Positions 34,636 through 46,593 are shown, counted from the first letter of the stretch. The stretch: DNA of 64,000 nt from Arcuatula senhousia (GCA_963971305.1 OZ020306.1:40135512-40199511), one strand, 5' to 3'. Translations and numbers: made by a program. Notes: generated from the letters alone by a model not told the origin.

Positions 34636-35115
34636 ATAAGGAATTGTTTTCTTTGAAATTATTTCTAAAATTTTCTTCCAATGACTAATAAAAAATGTTT
34701 TAAAAGACCGTATTAGTAGTTTTTCTTTTAAACAAAATCTTAAAAAGGTCGCGATCGGAGACAACGATGTAGGGTAAGAAAATCAGAAAATATTTTGGTA
34801 GCCTTGGCGCATCACATCTTATTATTTGTAAATGAACAAACCATTTGCCGCCGAGGTAGTTATATTCTTTTTAAATTGAAAAAAACCACATCATTCAAAT
34901 CGTTTCTTTTGTTGTATAATTTTTGTTTGTTCTACTCGAGTCCTTTTTGAGATGCAATTTCAATACAGACGTTGAGGTAGCATAGTGGTTTCGTTATCTC
35001 TAAATTTGAGAAAAAGTCATTTTGTCACGTGCATTTAGCATGTTTAGGACATGTATAGTGCACCCAATTTTGCATTAATTAACTGTGGTATACTATGAAA
35101 GAAGCTTAAACTCAC

Positions 35116-35436
35116 CGAGAATATTCACTGTTTTCCTCCTTGATGTGATTTTCTGTTCACCTTCAATATTGTTAGCTTCACAATACACGACTTTGTTATG
35201 GTCAGCGTCTCTCCCTGTATACACCAGTTTACTCGATGATATTAACTTGTTATCGTCTGGTTGTGGTGTCTGTGGTGTGGCCTGACTAGTTTCATTTTCT
35301 GATCCTATATACCAATGTATCCAAGCAGCAGGTCGTCCGGGGTCTGTTGTACACGTAAAAACTATCTGCTTACCTTCCACTACTGTAAGTTGATTATTTT
35401 CACTTTCGGGAGTGATTGTAATAACAGATATAGGCA
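35116..35436 (-). CDS. Gene B exon 5: Ig-like domain 4
   Basis: A 321-nt phase 1-1 exon (acceptor TGTGTTTTCCAG, donor GTGAGT). It has VFTCTTDPGRPAAWIHWYIG, the TPQTPQ hinge and LVYTGRDADHNKVVYCEANN, a near duplicate of domain 3. Its acceptor lies only about 30 bp from one inverted-repeat end of the 7.3-kb mobile segment filling the upstream intron. Confidence 0.85.
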
Positions 35437-36344
35437 CTGGAAAACACAGATAGATGACAATTTATCACAGTGTATAACCGGAAAGTAAGCGATCACGGAA
35501 GTTGATCACTGTCCGGTGGTAAAATCCTAGTTGATTTAATAAAATGTATGATTTGGCCATGCATTTAAGCCCTTATTCACCCGAAACTACATTTTAAGAA
35601 AAAATGAAGCGTACAATTAGTTTCCAATTACCAATATATAATGTAGATGATTTAAATTTTCGAAAAAAGTGGTTTAATCATTGGTATTTTTGACAATGGA
35701 AACTCATTGCGGCGAAAGAAACAACAAATTAGTAGTGGACCACTTACATTGAAATAGTGCATTGCATCTCCATGTTTTTGATTGTTTATAATAATCGGAT
35801 CTGTAAGAGCACTGCTCACTCCGTCTCTGTCCGACTAATTGCAACTGTACACAATCATAAATTGTTAGAAAGTTATATCTATCTGTCCGATTAATTGTTG
35901 GGTTGAATGTAGCAATAACAAGACAAATATTCTTACAGGCCATTATACAGCTTAGAACACATATAAAGGGTAGTAGCTTATCTAAACAAAGTATTGGAAT
36001 AAGATCACACAAGATTACATTGCTACATACATGTATGTATATTGAGATTTACTAAAAAAAGAACATTTTTTGTAATTTCTCTTAAGTTGGAAAACATTCC
36101 AACATTCAAGCAAGTTATCGAATATAAACATATGATCATTCTTCTAAGCTTTGAATTGGTATCAATTAATTGGAAATTTTGGAGAGAATAAAACAATATT
36201 ATACATGTACTAGGTAAAATCTCAGATTTGGAAAGTTGGCCTTTCTCTTAAAATCTATCTGACTTGACAAACTTTGCAAATGAAGATATGTATCTAGAGT
36301 TGATATACTGTTCTAAGGTTTTATATGCATGTATATGCCTCATT

Positions 36345-38890
36345 TTAGCCCGTGTGGCGAATATTCCCGCAGCAGAGCCTAGCTTGCTGTAAGAGGCGAC
36401 TAAGGGTCTTGGGATTCTGACGTCGGGTCAGTGCTCAGCCAACAGAGCGACCAAGTGTGTACCCTAGGTGGCTGAATAGGGTGGCTCTCGTCCGCGGGGG
36501 TTGTCAGGTCTATAATACGGAAACCCTGACCGCCGACCATAGTGGGCCAACGTGTGTGGAGAGTACCACGCTTCATGCACGTAAAACCCCTTTGTGGACC
36601 GCCAAGTAGTGCACCACAAAGGTAGTACTCCACAATTAGGATTTTTTAGCAGTATTGTTTTCGTATGTGGCCCCTGTGAACTTTTTTGTTAAATGAAAAT
36701 ATTGATTCGTTTTGGTCTTAAAACAAGACAAATAAAAAATCGGGACCCGTTATATAAAAATTACGATTCACGGTTATTGTTTGAAAGAATAATTTCGAAA
36801 AAACCAATACCAATGATCATAAAGCGTCGCTTCCGGCTGTGCATGGTGACCAGCGGATGGGCTTAAATTTAAATGTGCTATTTTTAGATTTTTAAGTTTG
36901 AACAATTTTAGCGGAAAAAAGAGCCGAAGTCGGATAGGTTTATTTGGTCTTAAAAGAAAGGACTGTTTTCGGGCTTTCATTTCATACATGTTACGTTTCA
37001 CCTGAACCGAAAGCTCGACTACTGGCAACGTTCAAAAAAAGGACAAAACCCCGATTTTTGCGTATTTTTGTCCCCAAATTTTTGACAAATGTTAAGAGTT
37101 GCTAGGGGCAACGAGTACAACAAAGAAACCAAATACGCCACTAAACACGACTAAACATGCCCGGAGTTTGGAACACCACCTAGTTTAAAGTGCAAATAGC
37201 AGTTTAAGCGATTACAAGAACCCGGGACAAAATAGTCAACATCGAGCACATGCAAAAATGAGCTAAATAAATTAATTGTGGAGTACTACCATATGGCATT
37301 ATTCTCATTAAAATTTTAAGAGTATATCTTGATTTTAGTCCTTGGTTTAATTGTTGAAAATAAAGCTAATATATTTGAGAATTACTTGTTTAAAAAATTT
37401 TGGGAAAAATATCAGTTATTAAGCATAAATGCCCATAGCAACCAAACATGCTTATTTTTGAAAATATCGTCAATAACGTTATATTCTGTACGGCTGGTTA
37501 TGCTGTATGTAACGCTAACTACGTTAATAATTTCCCCGGAAGAAATAAAAATTACACAATATAGTATATTTCCCCGTATGTAAATCATAAAATTGTAATT
37601 TTTAGTCGGCTTGAATAGAAAAACAAGGCATTATAGCTTGCTATGCAAATGTTTAGCAAATTTTGATGATGTGTTTCCATGGACGCCATTATTGTAGACT
37701 TTTTCACGGAAATCTTCCAAATTTTCACTAATAAGTTTGAAATAGGCTAGAAAATGACTTAAGCACAACAGAATACCAATTTTGTTACGAAAATACAAAA
37801 TTTGATTCAAAACAAACGGGGAAAGAATCTAACGTTATTGCAGGAAAATGTCCAAAAAAGAGCTTGATCAGAAAAGGGCTTCCGTCTTTGAGCGTGCGTT
37901 ACTATGGTAAAACATAAAAAAAATCATAATATCCGGTATTCCTCAAATGGTTACATACTCAAGAAGAGAAAAATGCAACTCATGTTAAATTTTCAAAAAA
38001 TGCAAAAGCATTATGGTAGTACTCCACAATTAGGATTTTTTAGCAGTATTGTTTTCGTATGTGGCCCCTGTGAACTTTTTTGTTAAATGAAAATATTGAT
38101 TCGTTTTGGTCTTAAAACAAGACAAATAAAAAATCGGGACCCGTTATATAAAAATTACGATTCACGGTTATTGTTTGAAAGAATAATTTCGAAAAAACCA
38201 ATACCAATGATCATAAAGCGTCGCTTCCGGCTGTGCATGGTGACCAGCGGATGGGCTTAAATTTAAATGTGCTATTTTTAGATTTTTAAGTTTGAACAAT
38301 TTTAGCGGAAAAAAGAGCCGAAGTCGGATAGGTTTATTTGGTCTTAAAAGAAAGGACTGTTTTCGGGCTTTCATTTCATACATGTTACGTTTCACCTGAA
38401 CCGAAAGCTCGACTACTGGCAACGTTCAAAAAAAGGACAAAACCCCGATTTTTGCGTATTTTTGTCCCCAAATTTTTGACAAATGTTAAGAGTTGCTAGG
38501 GGCAACGAGTACAACAAAGAAACCAAATACGCCACTAAACACGACTAAACATGCCCGGAGTTTGGAACACCACCTAGTTTAAAGTGCAAATAGCAGTTTA
38601 AGCGATTACAAGAACCCGGGACAAAATAGTCAACATCGAGCACATGCAAAAATGAGCTAAATAAATTAATTGTGGAGTACTACCAAAGGCTAAATTTTCC
38701 GCCCCTACCCACCTCTCCCCTTTTCCTGTGGTTCTTCAAAATTAACCGGTCCTTTGTGTCCCACCCCACCCCCATATTTCATTTATCACCATCATCATTT
38801 CATGTTCATTTTATCATCCTTTTCATGTTAATCGCCTGTAAATACCCTATATAGCGTTGCACGGGTGTAAAACACCAACTAACTCACTCA
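36345..38890 (+). mobile_element. SINE-like retroposon S2 split by a composite insertion
   Basis: S2 5' part at 36345-36620 stops in CACCACAAA. Its 3' part resumes at 38685 with AAAGGCTAAATTTTCCGCCC. Everything between is the composite of two 670-bp repeats. AAA on both sides is a possible short target duplication. Confidence 0.75.
36621..38684. mobile_element. Composite element: two near-identical 670-bp direct repeats around a 724-bp spacer
   Basis: Copy 1 is 36621-37290 and copy 2 is 38015-38684, offset exactly 1394 bp with no difference found where compared. Each copy starts GGTAGTACTCCACAATTA and ends with its inverse, so each repeat has its own 18-bp terminal inverted repeats. It looks like two copies of one DNA transposon bracketing other DNA, or an LTR-like arrangement; ends are not TG..CA. 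The spacer (37291-38014) has no recognisable gene. Confidence 0.75.
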
Positions 38891-39000
38891 CCCATGCCTC
38901 ATTTTCGTTACAAATAGTTATGATTGACAAACCATTACTACAGAATAAAACATTAAATAGTGCTCAAATCAGATGAATTTCAGGTGGCCACACCACTTCA

Positions 39001-39240
39001 AGTGTGCTGCTTTATGTAAATATATACAAGAGGCTCCAGGAGCCTGAATAGCTCACCTAGTCCTGATGTCGACCTTATAAAGACTTTTTCTAGAGCTAAA
39101 TGAGCTGAACATTTAAGCAAGTAACAGCTTTTCTCTATCTACTATAGTTTTCATTCTGTAGCCGAAGGCCCAAATTATGAAAACAGCATTATTTTATGGG
39201 CCATAACCCCTATAAGGGGACATCTGATACCTTCAACCTT
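39001..39240 (-). repeat. Truncated tandem-core element (CTCACCTG family)
   Basis: AGGCTCCAGGAGCCTGAATA then GCTCACCTAG, one and a half units related to those at 59184-60765, then cut off. Confidence 0.5.
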
Positions 39241-39289
39241 ATGGTTTGCTTATTATACCGATCGATCGTATCAGTCAAAATAACGGATC

Positions 39290-39445
39290 GATAGCCCGGT
39301 TACCTATGGTATCCGTCATCCGTCCAATCCGTCCGATTCGTCATCAATCAGTCAACAACGCGTCACCAATCATTCACCAATCCGTCATCAATCCGGTCCA
39401 AACGCGTCATCAATCCGTCACCGATCAGTCATGGATCCGTCAAAG
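39290..39445 (+). repeat. Degenerate minisatellite (CCGTCATCAAT-like)
   Basis: About ten imperfect repeats of ATCCGTC / CGTCATCAATCCGTC / CGTCACCAATCA. Confidence 0.7.
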
Positions 39446-39783
39446 TGTTGCATTGATCGGTTCAAGTACTGTATGCATATTTACAGCGTTGCCAAATTTC
39501 CGGCTTTTATGCCACTCTACTTTGATATTTTTCTTGTTGTTATATGTTTTGAACACATCAAATCTATAAATTATCCGTTTCATAAAATTAAAGCTTCATG
39601 CGTTTAAAGTTTAAAATTGTCTAAACCCTAAAGTTCTTCCTAGCCCAAACATAGTTTGATATTTAAATATTCGTGAATTGTAATCCAGTTCGGTATTTTT
39701 GGTCACACTCTTAACTTTCGTACAATGTTTGGCATTTTAAACTTTTTTGGTAGAGCTCTGTAACAACGCGTCACAGAGCTCCC

Positions 39784-39830
39784 CTGATGAGTCTTGAATA
39801 GACGAAACGCGCGTAAGACGAAGAAAAATG
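39784..39830 (+). ncRNA. Hammerhead ribozyme-like motif (copy 3)
   Basis: CTGATGA at 39784, stem II GTCT-TGAAT-AGAC and GAAA are intact. Stem III (CGCGCGTAAGACGA) is damaged, so probably inactive. The upstream arm holds a GAGCTCTGT...ACAGAGCTC hairpin. The surrounding 300 bp match the monomer at 51734. Confidence 0.45.
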
Positions 39831-40221
39831 TAGTGTCTGGAACTTTGTTGTAATTTTTTTTTATGGACTATGTGCATACAACTAACCAGCAATGACTAAC
39901 GCATATTAAGGCAGTCCAATAAATATACGGTATACGATTGTTAATAAAGAAAACAGGGCAACAAAAAATACTGCTATCCGATTTTCAGCATTAACCATAG
40001 CCGGCATACTTCCGTTTATGAGCGAGTTTATAGATTCGAGGCTGTAAAAGAACTTTTTGTGATAACCTGCAATCACAGTCGCTAAGGCTAACCAAATTTC
40101 ATAAACTAACTCACATCATAGTTAAGCTTTTATTATTTTGATTATGAATATGAGATATGGATTTACCAACAGATGACAGTTCCATTACGTCCATGATCTT
40201 GATCTAAATTCTTTTCAAATT

Positions 40222-41777
40222 ATGGCCCTATCACAATATAACGTTTTATCCAACGTGTGCCGACGTTTAAGAATATATTTTTAACACGCTGGTGTGCGTT
40301 TTGTAAGTTTTGTAAAAGTTATGGACACGTTACAAACACGTTAGCGAACGTCAGCGTGCATTGGTGAACGTGGAGTGGGTTGCAAAATTTTGAACATGCT
40401 TAAAATTTCCGACGTTCGCCAACGTTAGGCATAAGTTAGAAGGACGTTATACACACGCTGACGAACGCTATGAAGTAGTTTTGCACACATCGAAATGCGT
40501 TTCTTGAACGCCGAACAAAAGTGAAACGAACTTATAACGTCAGTTCTAGCGTCAGTCTAACGACCAAGAAACTTTTTTTAAAGTGTTTATAACGTGTAGA
40601 GAGCGCACAGAGCGTCATAGTAACAAACGAGTAGCGCATCAACCCAAGAATTGTATAAGTAAAACTGAATTACAAGGGGGGAAGTCAATTTTTCAAGCTT
40701 AAAATAATTATTCAAACCTGAAACAATCTATTTACAAAAAAATAATGACCAAAGCCAAGAAAATAAATTGTAATGTAACGAGGATAACTTAGATGGCCTG
40801 GAATGGAAAGTAATTTTTGCAATTTTTTTTGTAATACACCCGTCGTGCTGTCGGTTAATATTTTTTGGTAAACAAAATACTCAAATACAACGAGTAACGT
40901 CATTCTATCTTCAATACTCATTTGAAATAATGTGTATTTTTAATATTCATTAAGCGCACGCGTTCTTCTCTATTAAGGACATCCGTCATGCTGTCGGCGA
41001 TCATTTAGGATTAGTCAAGTGCAGTAAAAAGGATGCTAGGCAAACTCTTCAGTCCGGTATTTCTTACATGTATATACTTATTTGAGATTTTAACAGTTTG
41101 CTAACTAGCGCATGCATTCCTCTTAATATATTAAGGACACATCAAATTTGAAATATTTTATTACTTTAGACAGAGTGCAAAATCATCACTGACTATTGTG
41201 TAACTAGCGCATGCATTCGGAATTTCCTCTCAATATATTACGGACATATCAAATTTAAAATATTTTATTCTTTTAGACAGAGTGCAAAATCATCACTATT
41301 GTTTTAAAAAAAACGGCTTTAGAATAATTATACATTCATATTACCAGAACACCTAAAACCAATATTTTTATAAAGAAACTAAATTTACATGTATCTATAT
41401 TTATTAATCAATCCATCAATACATTTTAGACAGATAATATATCTATTTGGGCTATTGTGAAATAATACTAAAGTAAAAAGAACAGAGTTCCTGGGTCTCC
41501 TCACGAAGAGCAAAAAATATAAGTTAGATGAACGTTATGAATGCGTTCTGCAGTCGTCACACATTCGCTAAACAATCGTCAAGTACGCCGGACAAGCGCT
41601 ATAGATAAGTTTTGAATAAGTGCGTTGCAGGTAGTTAGTCTGACGCTTTATGGTCGTTCACCCAGATATTTTGTGAAACTTTTTACAGCCACTGCCAACA
41701 TGTTCCAACGTTTTAGAAAATTATTCGAACGTTCGGCTCACGTTGGCTAAAACGTTATAGTGTGACAGGGCCATTAC
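40222..41777. mobile_element. 1.55-kb TIR element rich in AACGT motifs
   Basis: Left end ATGGCCCTATCACAATATAA then CGTTTTATCCAACGTG; right end is the inverse of ATGGCCCTGTCACACTATAA. About 45 bp of inverted repeat. Many AACGT/ACGTT motifs lie near both ends, candidate transposase sites. No coding potential. Confidence 0.65.
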
Positions 41778-43038
41778 GGGGCCTTTACTGTGTTGAGCAT
41801 ATTCTTCGAAGTGAATACAAGTAAGAGAAAATTCAATGACTCAGATATCTCAGTACACTGGTTGTCCATGTGATAAGAAGACTTGTTTCAAAAGATTCCA
41901 AAGTCAATGGAAAACTCCTTATGAACCATTTTGGCATTTGCATTAATAAGTCATAAACAAGTGACATGCAAAAAGCAGTCCCAGAGTGCCCAGAGAGCCC
42001 TTCCTTTTATTATCTTGTTGAATGGATTTTCATTTTGTTATAAGATGTTATTAGATGAACACTGCTGCATGGTTTTTTACCCGAATCCAAAAGTAGAGAC
42101 TATTTTGAGCTCTCACATTTATTCTGTAAAATAAATAAATGAACCAAATGCACTACGACATAAATTATCATGAAAATATGAAAATTTATTCATAAACTTT
42201 TTAATAAGCAACTTGTAGAATACAAAAAACCTGAGCTGTAAAGGAATGAGGAATACATGGAATTTGAAATTATAACTTTTTTATTCAAACATTCAGGTTT
42301 CAAAGCTGGCAATTAATCGGACACCCACAAAAAATAAACGACCAATTAATCGGACAGTAAACGATTATGCCAAAACTACAAAACTTGATGTTTTAAACAA
42401 AATTGCTTATTTCATCTTAAGCTTTCATTGTCAATGTAGAGAGTCTATCAATCGCCCTTTGAGATCACAATAAAAATATTAATTAAATCATTGCAGTTTG
42501 TGAGTAAATTCCAAATATGTGCTAAGTGGTGAAGGAAAAAATGTTCACACACTGGTGATCAATCGAAAAATTTTATGATTCTAAATCGTCCAGAATACAA
42601 AAAGAAACGTTAAAAAGTTCCATAAATGAGCAAGGTATAAAATGTACTTACCTTTGTTCCAAATCGATATTGTAGAGTGTTCATACAGCCTAAAAACCAC
42701 AAAATCTGGGGGGAAAATAACATACAACTAGGATTTTTCCACCCGACAGTGATCAACTTCCTTGATCGCGTACTGTCCGGTTATAGACTGTGTTTATCTT
42801 AGAGATATAATTGTATCTAATCCGTCATTACTACATGAACAAAATATCGAATTAATTCGACAATTAAAAACGCCGCGTGGGTTTCCTCACTTTGTTAATC
42901 GTGTCTTATTATTATATTAGTACTCCCTCACGTTATGTAAAAGGCATTTTAATAAATTAACTAATAACTTAAATTATAGTTAGAATATTATATAGGGTAA
43001 ATATAAACACATATATTGTAGTGATTATGTATACTTAC

Positions 43039-43362
43039 ATAGAATGCTTAACATAACATATTCTGACTTGATGTTTTGTCTTCCTTCAATATTGACAGCT
43101 TCACAATAAACAACCTTTTTATGGTCAGCATCTTTCCCTGTATACACCAATGTACTTGATGATATAAACCTTTCACTTAATACAGCTTGTGGAGGTTGTG
43201 GTGTGGCCTGATCGGTTATATTGTCTGTTCCTATATACCACTGTATCCATGCAGCAGGGCGCCCTGGATTTGTTGTGCATGTGATAGTCTGGCTTTTACC
43301 CATCACAACAGGCAGCAAGTTGTCATTTCCAACAGGAGCAATTTTAATATCCTTAATAGGAA
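43039..43362 (-). CDS. Gene B exon 4: Ig-like domain 3
   Basis: A 324-nt phase 1-1 exon (acceptor TATTTTACAAG, donor GTAAGT). It has classical I/C2-set landmarks: QTITCTTNPGRPAAWIQWYI (B-strand Cys and C-strand Trp), then LVYTGKDADHKKVVYCEAVN with the D-x-x-x-x-x-Y-x-C F-strand signature. The domain is a close copy of exon 5, including the TPQPPQ-type proline hinge, so one arose by exon duplication. Confidence 0.85.
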
Positions 43363-43627
43363 CTTGTAAAATATAAGAATAAATTGTAGTCAATTCATGT
43401 TGGTATAGATAATACATGATTTTATGCTACATATACTATTTAAAACCTCAATTCCAGGCACGTATTATTTGGGAAATCTTGGATGACATGTGAATTTATC
43501 CCATAAGCTTGAACTGCTTACATTTCCAAAGTACCCAAGTTTGTAAATGTTCCGCGTGTTCCTCATGTGCGTATTTGTTTCTTCTAAATACATAGCTACA
43601 TATAGATAGAATGATGCATGATCATTA

Positions 43628-44202
43628 TAGCGAGCACAGCTTGTAGCGGGCACCAGGTGCCCGCGAGACCGGAGAGCTCTAAAGCATGTTCCCGCGAAAA
43701 AAATGCCTAATGCTGATACTGATTTTTTTTTGTCCGGATATGCTTCTCACAATTTCACGTGCACACAGGTTGGATGTGAATTGGAAAATAATTACCAATT
43801 TTGCAAATCGCCTTCCAAAAATTTTCTTAAATTTAGAACAAGGAGAAAAGTGAAACACATTTTATTCATTTTTTGTTTACATTTTCTTTTTTTTACGCTC
43901 ATTCACCCCAATTACCTTGTCCCAAACTGAACGTTCTAGAAAATGAACTGATTAAAATAAAAATAAATACGATCAAAACAGTGCACCAAAAGTGTCCACA
44001 TCTCTTCGGGAATGGGAACAACCTCCTCTAGATCTTATATTCTGAATTCTAAACGATTTTATTCCTCATTTGAGGCGTGGAACTCCGTCATATGAGGGCC
44101 AAAAAGAAGATCGACCTTTGATGTTTCATGGTATAGGGAGGGAGGGCTTTCTTCAACCCAAAAGGTATGTTCATTGACATCTTATATTTTTGCTGTGCTC
44201 GC
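43628..44202. mobile_element. TIR element (GCGAGCACAGC), copy 1
   Basis: Starts TATAGCGAGCACAGCTTG and ends GCTGTGCTCGCATTTAGGCA. In the intron between gene B Ig exons 3 and 4 (domains 2 and 3). Confidence 0.55.
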
Positions 44203-44261
44203 ATTTAGGCAATGCCTATCTCATGTTAATTTAATAAACTCAGTTTGTTCAATTTGTTTTA

Positions 44262-44394
44262 GGCAGTATACCCGGTAGATGTGATACAATGAACATGGAC
44301 CCGATGTAAGGCTTCTGAGCGCTCTATAGTGGATTTTTACTGATAAGCTTTGCGCTTTTTGGGGCCTATTTGCCACCCAGAACCCACACGGATC
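44262..44394 (-). mobile_element. SINE-like S1 remnant, internally deleted
   Basis: Joins the 3' region (CCGGTAGATGTGATACAATG) directly to the 5' region (GAGCGCTCTATAGTGGATTT, TTTGCCACCCAGAACCCACA). Confidence 0.5.
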
Positions 44395-44808
44395 TATTTC
44401 ATACATATATTTTAATATTTTAAGATAGCATAACAAACTGCCTACCCTTTCTAATTCTTACACCTGAGTCAACTTTCGTAAGGCGTTTCGACTATTGTTC
44501 ACATTGCGGATTGCAATTATTATGATGTTTTTATTTGTTTGCTGAATGTGTTTTCGTTTTTTATTAGTCTTTTCTTTTGTGTCTTATACTAATGAGATAT
44601 GTTCGCCTTTAGGGACGAATTTAATCTAACTTTGCCCGCCTGGGCTAAGTGAATTACCCGTTTTTTCTAATAAATTTGTAAAACCCTTTTATCTTCGAAT
44701 GATTAATCTTTACAAAAACCACCACACACGTTGAAGGACTTTTACAGTACTGTGTATTATTCATAAGTGTTAATTTGTTTCGATTAATAATATCGCGTTT
44801 ATACCTAC

Positions 44809-45132
44809 TTTCAAAATACAAAGTGATAACGTTTGAAACTCCCCCTCCAAATGGGTCCTGGCATCTCCATACAGATCTATGATAACTGTCATTATTAAAT
44901 GATCCCGGTATAGTCAAGTTGTAAATGCCAGTCGATGGAGAGCAAGTATAAATAAAATAGTTATTGTATGTCGATCCTGAAAACATACAACCTCCTTCAG
45001 AATCAGTCCCAGTAATTACTTTTTGAATTGAAAAATTTGCATCAAACATTATATATTGAGAGGATGTTTTACAAGTGAATGTGAACTTTTCTCCCATAAT
45101 GGCTTTATTCCTGGATGCCTCCAATTGAAAAG
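44809..45132 (-). CDS. Gene B exon 3: Ig-like domain 2
   Basis: A 324-nt phase 1-1 exon (acceptor TAATTTTAG, donor GTAGGT). The B-strand motif is EKFTFTCKTSS and the F-strand motif SVWRCQDPFGGG; two further cysteines sit between (GGCMFSG, IYTCSPS). The middle NLTIPG followed by N and D recalls the LRIPG of domain 1, so the two are related duplicates. Several N-x-S/T sites suggest glycosylation. The flanking intron carries a SINE relic and two copies of a TIR element. Confidence 0.75.
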
Positions 45133-45320
45133 CTAAAATTAAAGAATAATCAAAATAATGTATAAAAATATACCTGTTTGCCTCTTCAGTACAAGATACA
45201 TGTACTTATTTATATTATGCAATTTTGCCTGACAAATATGATTGCATGAATGGAAGTTGTCTGCTAAATAAGCGCCACATCAGGTTAAATAGCATTAAAC
45301 ATGTACAATTTACTCATCGG

Positions 45321-45500
45321 GCACTGTGACAACCGTTATTGCTATATTAACCGTTATTGTAATAAAAATGGATTATTATTCGTACATGAAGGAATTTAAT
45401 GTAATCCAGATATTATCACCAAAAACAAATGCATAATTTCACTAATTATGAAAAGATTTAAAGTTTACAAAATGTATTACAATAACGGTTGTTACAGTGC
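45321..45500. mobile_element. 180-bp MITE with 20-bp terminal inverted repeats
   Basis: GCACTGTGACAACCGTTATT and its inverse CAATAACGGTTGTTACAGTGC bound a short AT-rich interior in a gene B intron. Confidence 0.65.
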
Positions 45501-45588
45501 ACCAAAGGCAGACAAAACAATCTACATTGATTGAAAACAAAATGAAAGGCATTGAATGGGCAGAAAGGGAATAGTAAAGGCAGTTTAT

Positions 45589-46065
45589 AGCGAGCACAGC
45601 TTGCGTGGAGAGCTTAACTGCATGTGTTCCCGAGAAGAATTTGCCTAATGGTGATAAAGACATTTCATGGTCCGGAAGTGCAATCTAAGTTCATAGTACT
45701 GGCGTTAATTTTCAATAATATTCTTCTAAAATAAATTATGCGTTTTAATACGTAAACAAATTAAAATATTAGTGGGGCAAATATTTACTGAAAACGTAAT
45801 TTATTTGCCCTTTTCAGTAATTTATGTACATTGCATTTCAAAGGAATAAATATTGTCTCCGTCGTTATTCAAACCATACCCGCCATTTTCAGGACCAACC
45901 AAAGAGTTTAAGGTTTCATTTGCCAAAATTAGATTTGGAGTATTTGAAAGCGCTTTGAATTCTGTGATAATCCAGTTTAAACATTTCTTCGTTATTGTTC
46001 TTTCTTTTTCCTTTTAACTGATGCCAATCGAATAATTATGCTTTGCTCGCAGCTAGGCAATGCCT
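45589..46065. mobile_element. TIR element (GCGAGCACAGC), copy 2
   Basis: Same ends as copy 1 (TATAGCGAGCACAGCTTG; GCTTTGCTCGCAGCTAGGCA), different middle length. Lies in the next intron upstream in gene B. Confidence 0.55.
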
Positions 46066-46272
46066 AAATAATATTTACAATTAAGTTTGCAACATTTTTT
46101 TTATTTATCTTATATCATTGTTGTAAATTATTATTATGAACGTTATATTTACTCTGCTGTAGTGGATCCATTACCAAACATCAGGATACTTCGTACTGTT
46201 TTGTGCTTACGTATTTGCACATATAAACATAATTTATGTTCTTTTTCCAGGTTAAGAACTTAAAGAACTTAC

Positions 46273-46593
46273 CAACGACAGAGATTACGATTTGATTGGC
46301 GCTAGTGCCTGGTTCTCCTACCCCATCCGTACATCTAACAAAGGTGTTATGCAGAGAATTTGTGACATAATTCCCGGGTATTCTTAAAGTAACCCGATGG
46401 TTTGGCTGCTCACAATTATAAGTGTAGTTCATATTACAGAATAAAAGATCACAATCTTTAATGATAATAATGCATTGTGTAACACCATTGAAAAAAAATC
46501 TCGTGTTTTCTGCTGTTTCTGGTGTTAAGCATGTTATGGCGTAATCTCTTCCAATCACTGCATTACCAGAAGGATTTTCTAATACAAAATTTG
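46273..46593 (-). CDS. Gene B exon 2: Ig-like domain 1 (cysteine-rich)
   Basis: A 321-nt phase 1-1 exon (acceptor ATGTTGTAG, donor GTAAGT) opens with ANFVLENPSGNAVIGRDYAI, then TC, the B-strand cysteine. It ends with HNTFVRCTDGVGE, the F-strand cysteine region. Six cysteines occur, so two extra disulphides are possible beyond the canonical B-F pair. There is no B-C loop tryptophan; a phenylalanine-rich stretch (RFFFNG) occupies that place. It resembles the divergent V-like domain of the next exon more than the three membrane-proximal domains. Confidence 0.75.

Larger units (their letters stand above)
35466..42792. mobile_element. 7.3-kb segment with about 65-bp terminal inverted repeats filling gene B intron 4
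   Basis: Left end CACAGTGTATAACCGG, then GCGATCACGGAAGTTGATCA; right end is its inverse (42728-42792). TTTAT flanks both sides. Both ends also carry inward AATTAATCGGACAG motifs (35820-35900; 42310-42355), symmetrical subterminal repeats. The interior is largely later insertions; no transposase was recognised. It is either one large non-autonomous DNA transposon or two related small elements in opposite orientation. Confidence 0.6.

Noticed and set aside
35704..36012. Minus-strand ORF with several cysteines ending WRCNALFQC before a GTAAGT
   Set aside because: Tempting as another Ig exon half, but it lies inside the inverted-repeat segment and contains that element's own AATTAATCGGACAG motifs, so it is more likely transposon DNA.
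36774..38422. Identical 84-codon ORFs at 36774-37028 and 38168-38422
   Set aside because: They are the same part of the duplicated 670-bp TIR repeat and show no domain; identity reflects recent duplication.
44654..44808. Extension of the gene B Ig domain 2 frame beyond the donor
   Set aside because: The frame stays open for 50 codons but loses domain character right after GTAGGT at 44808, and the spliced model keeps every phase.
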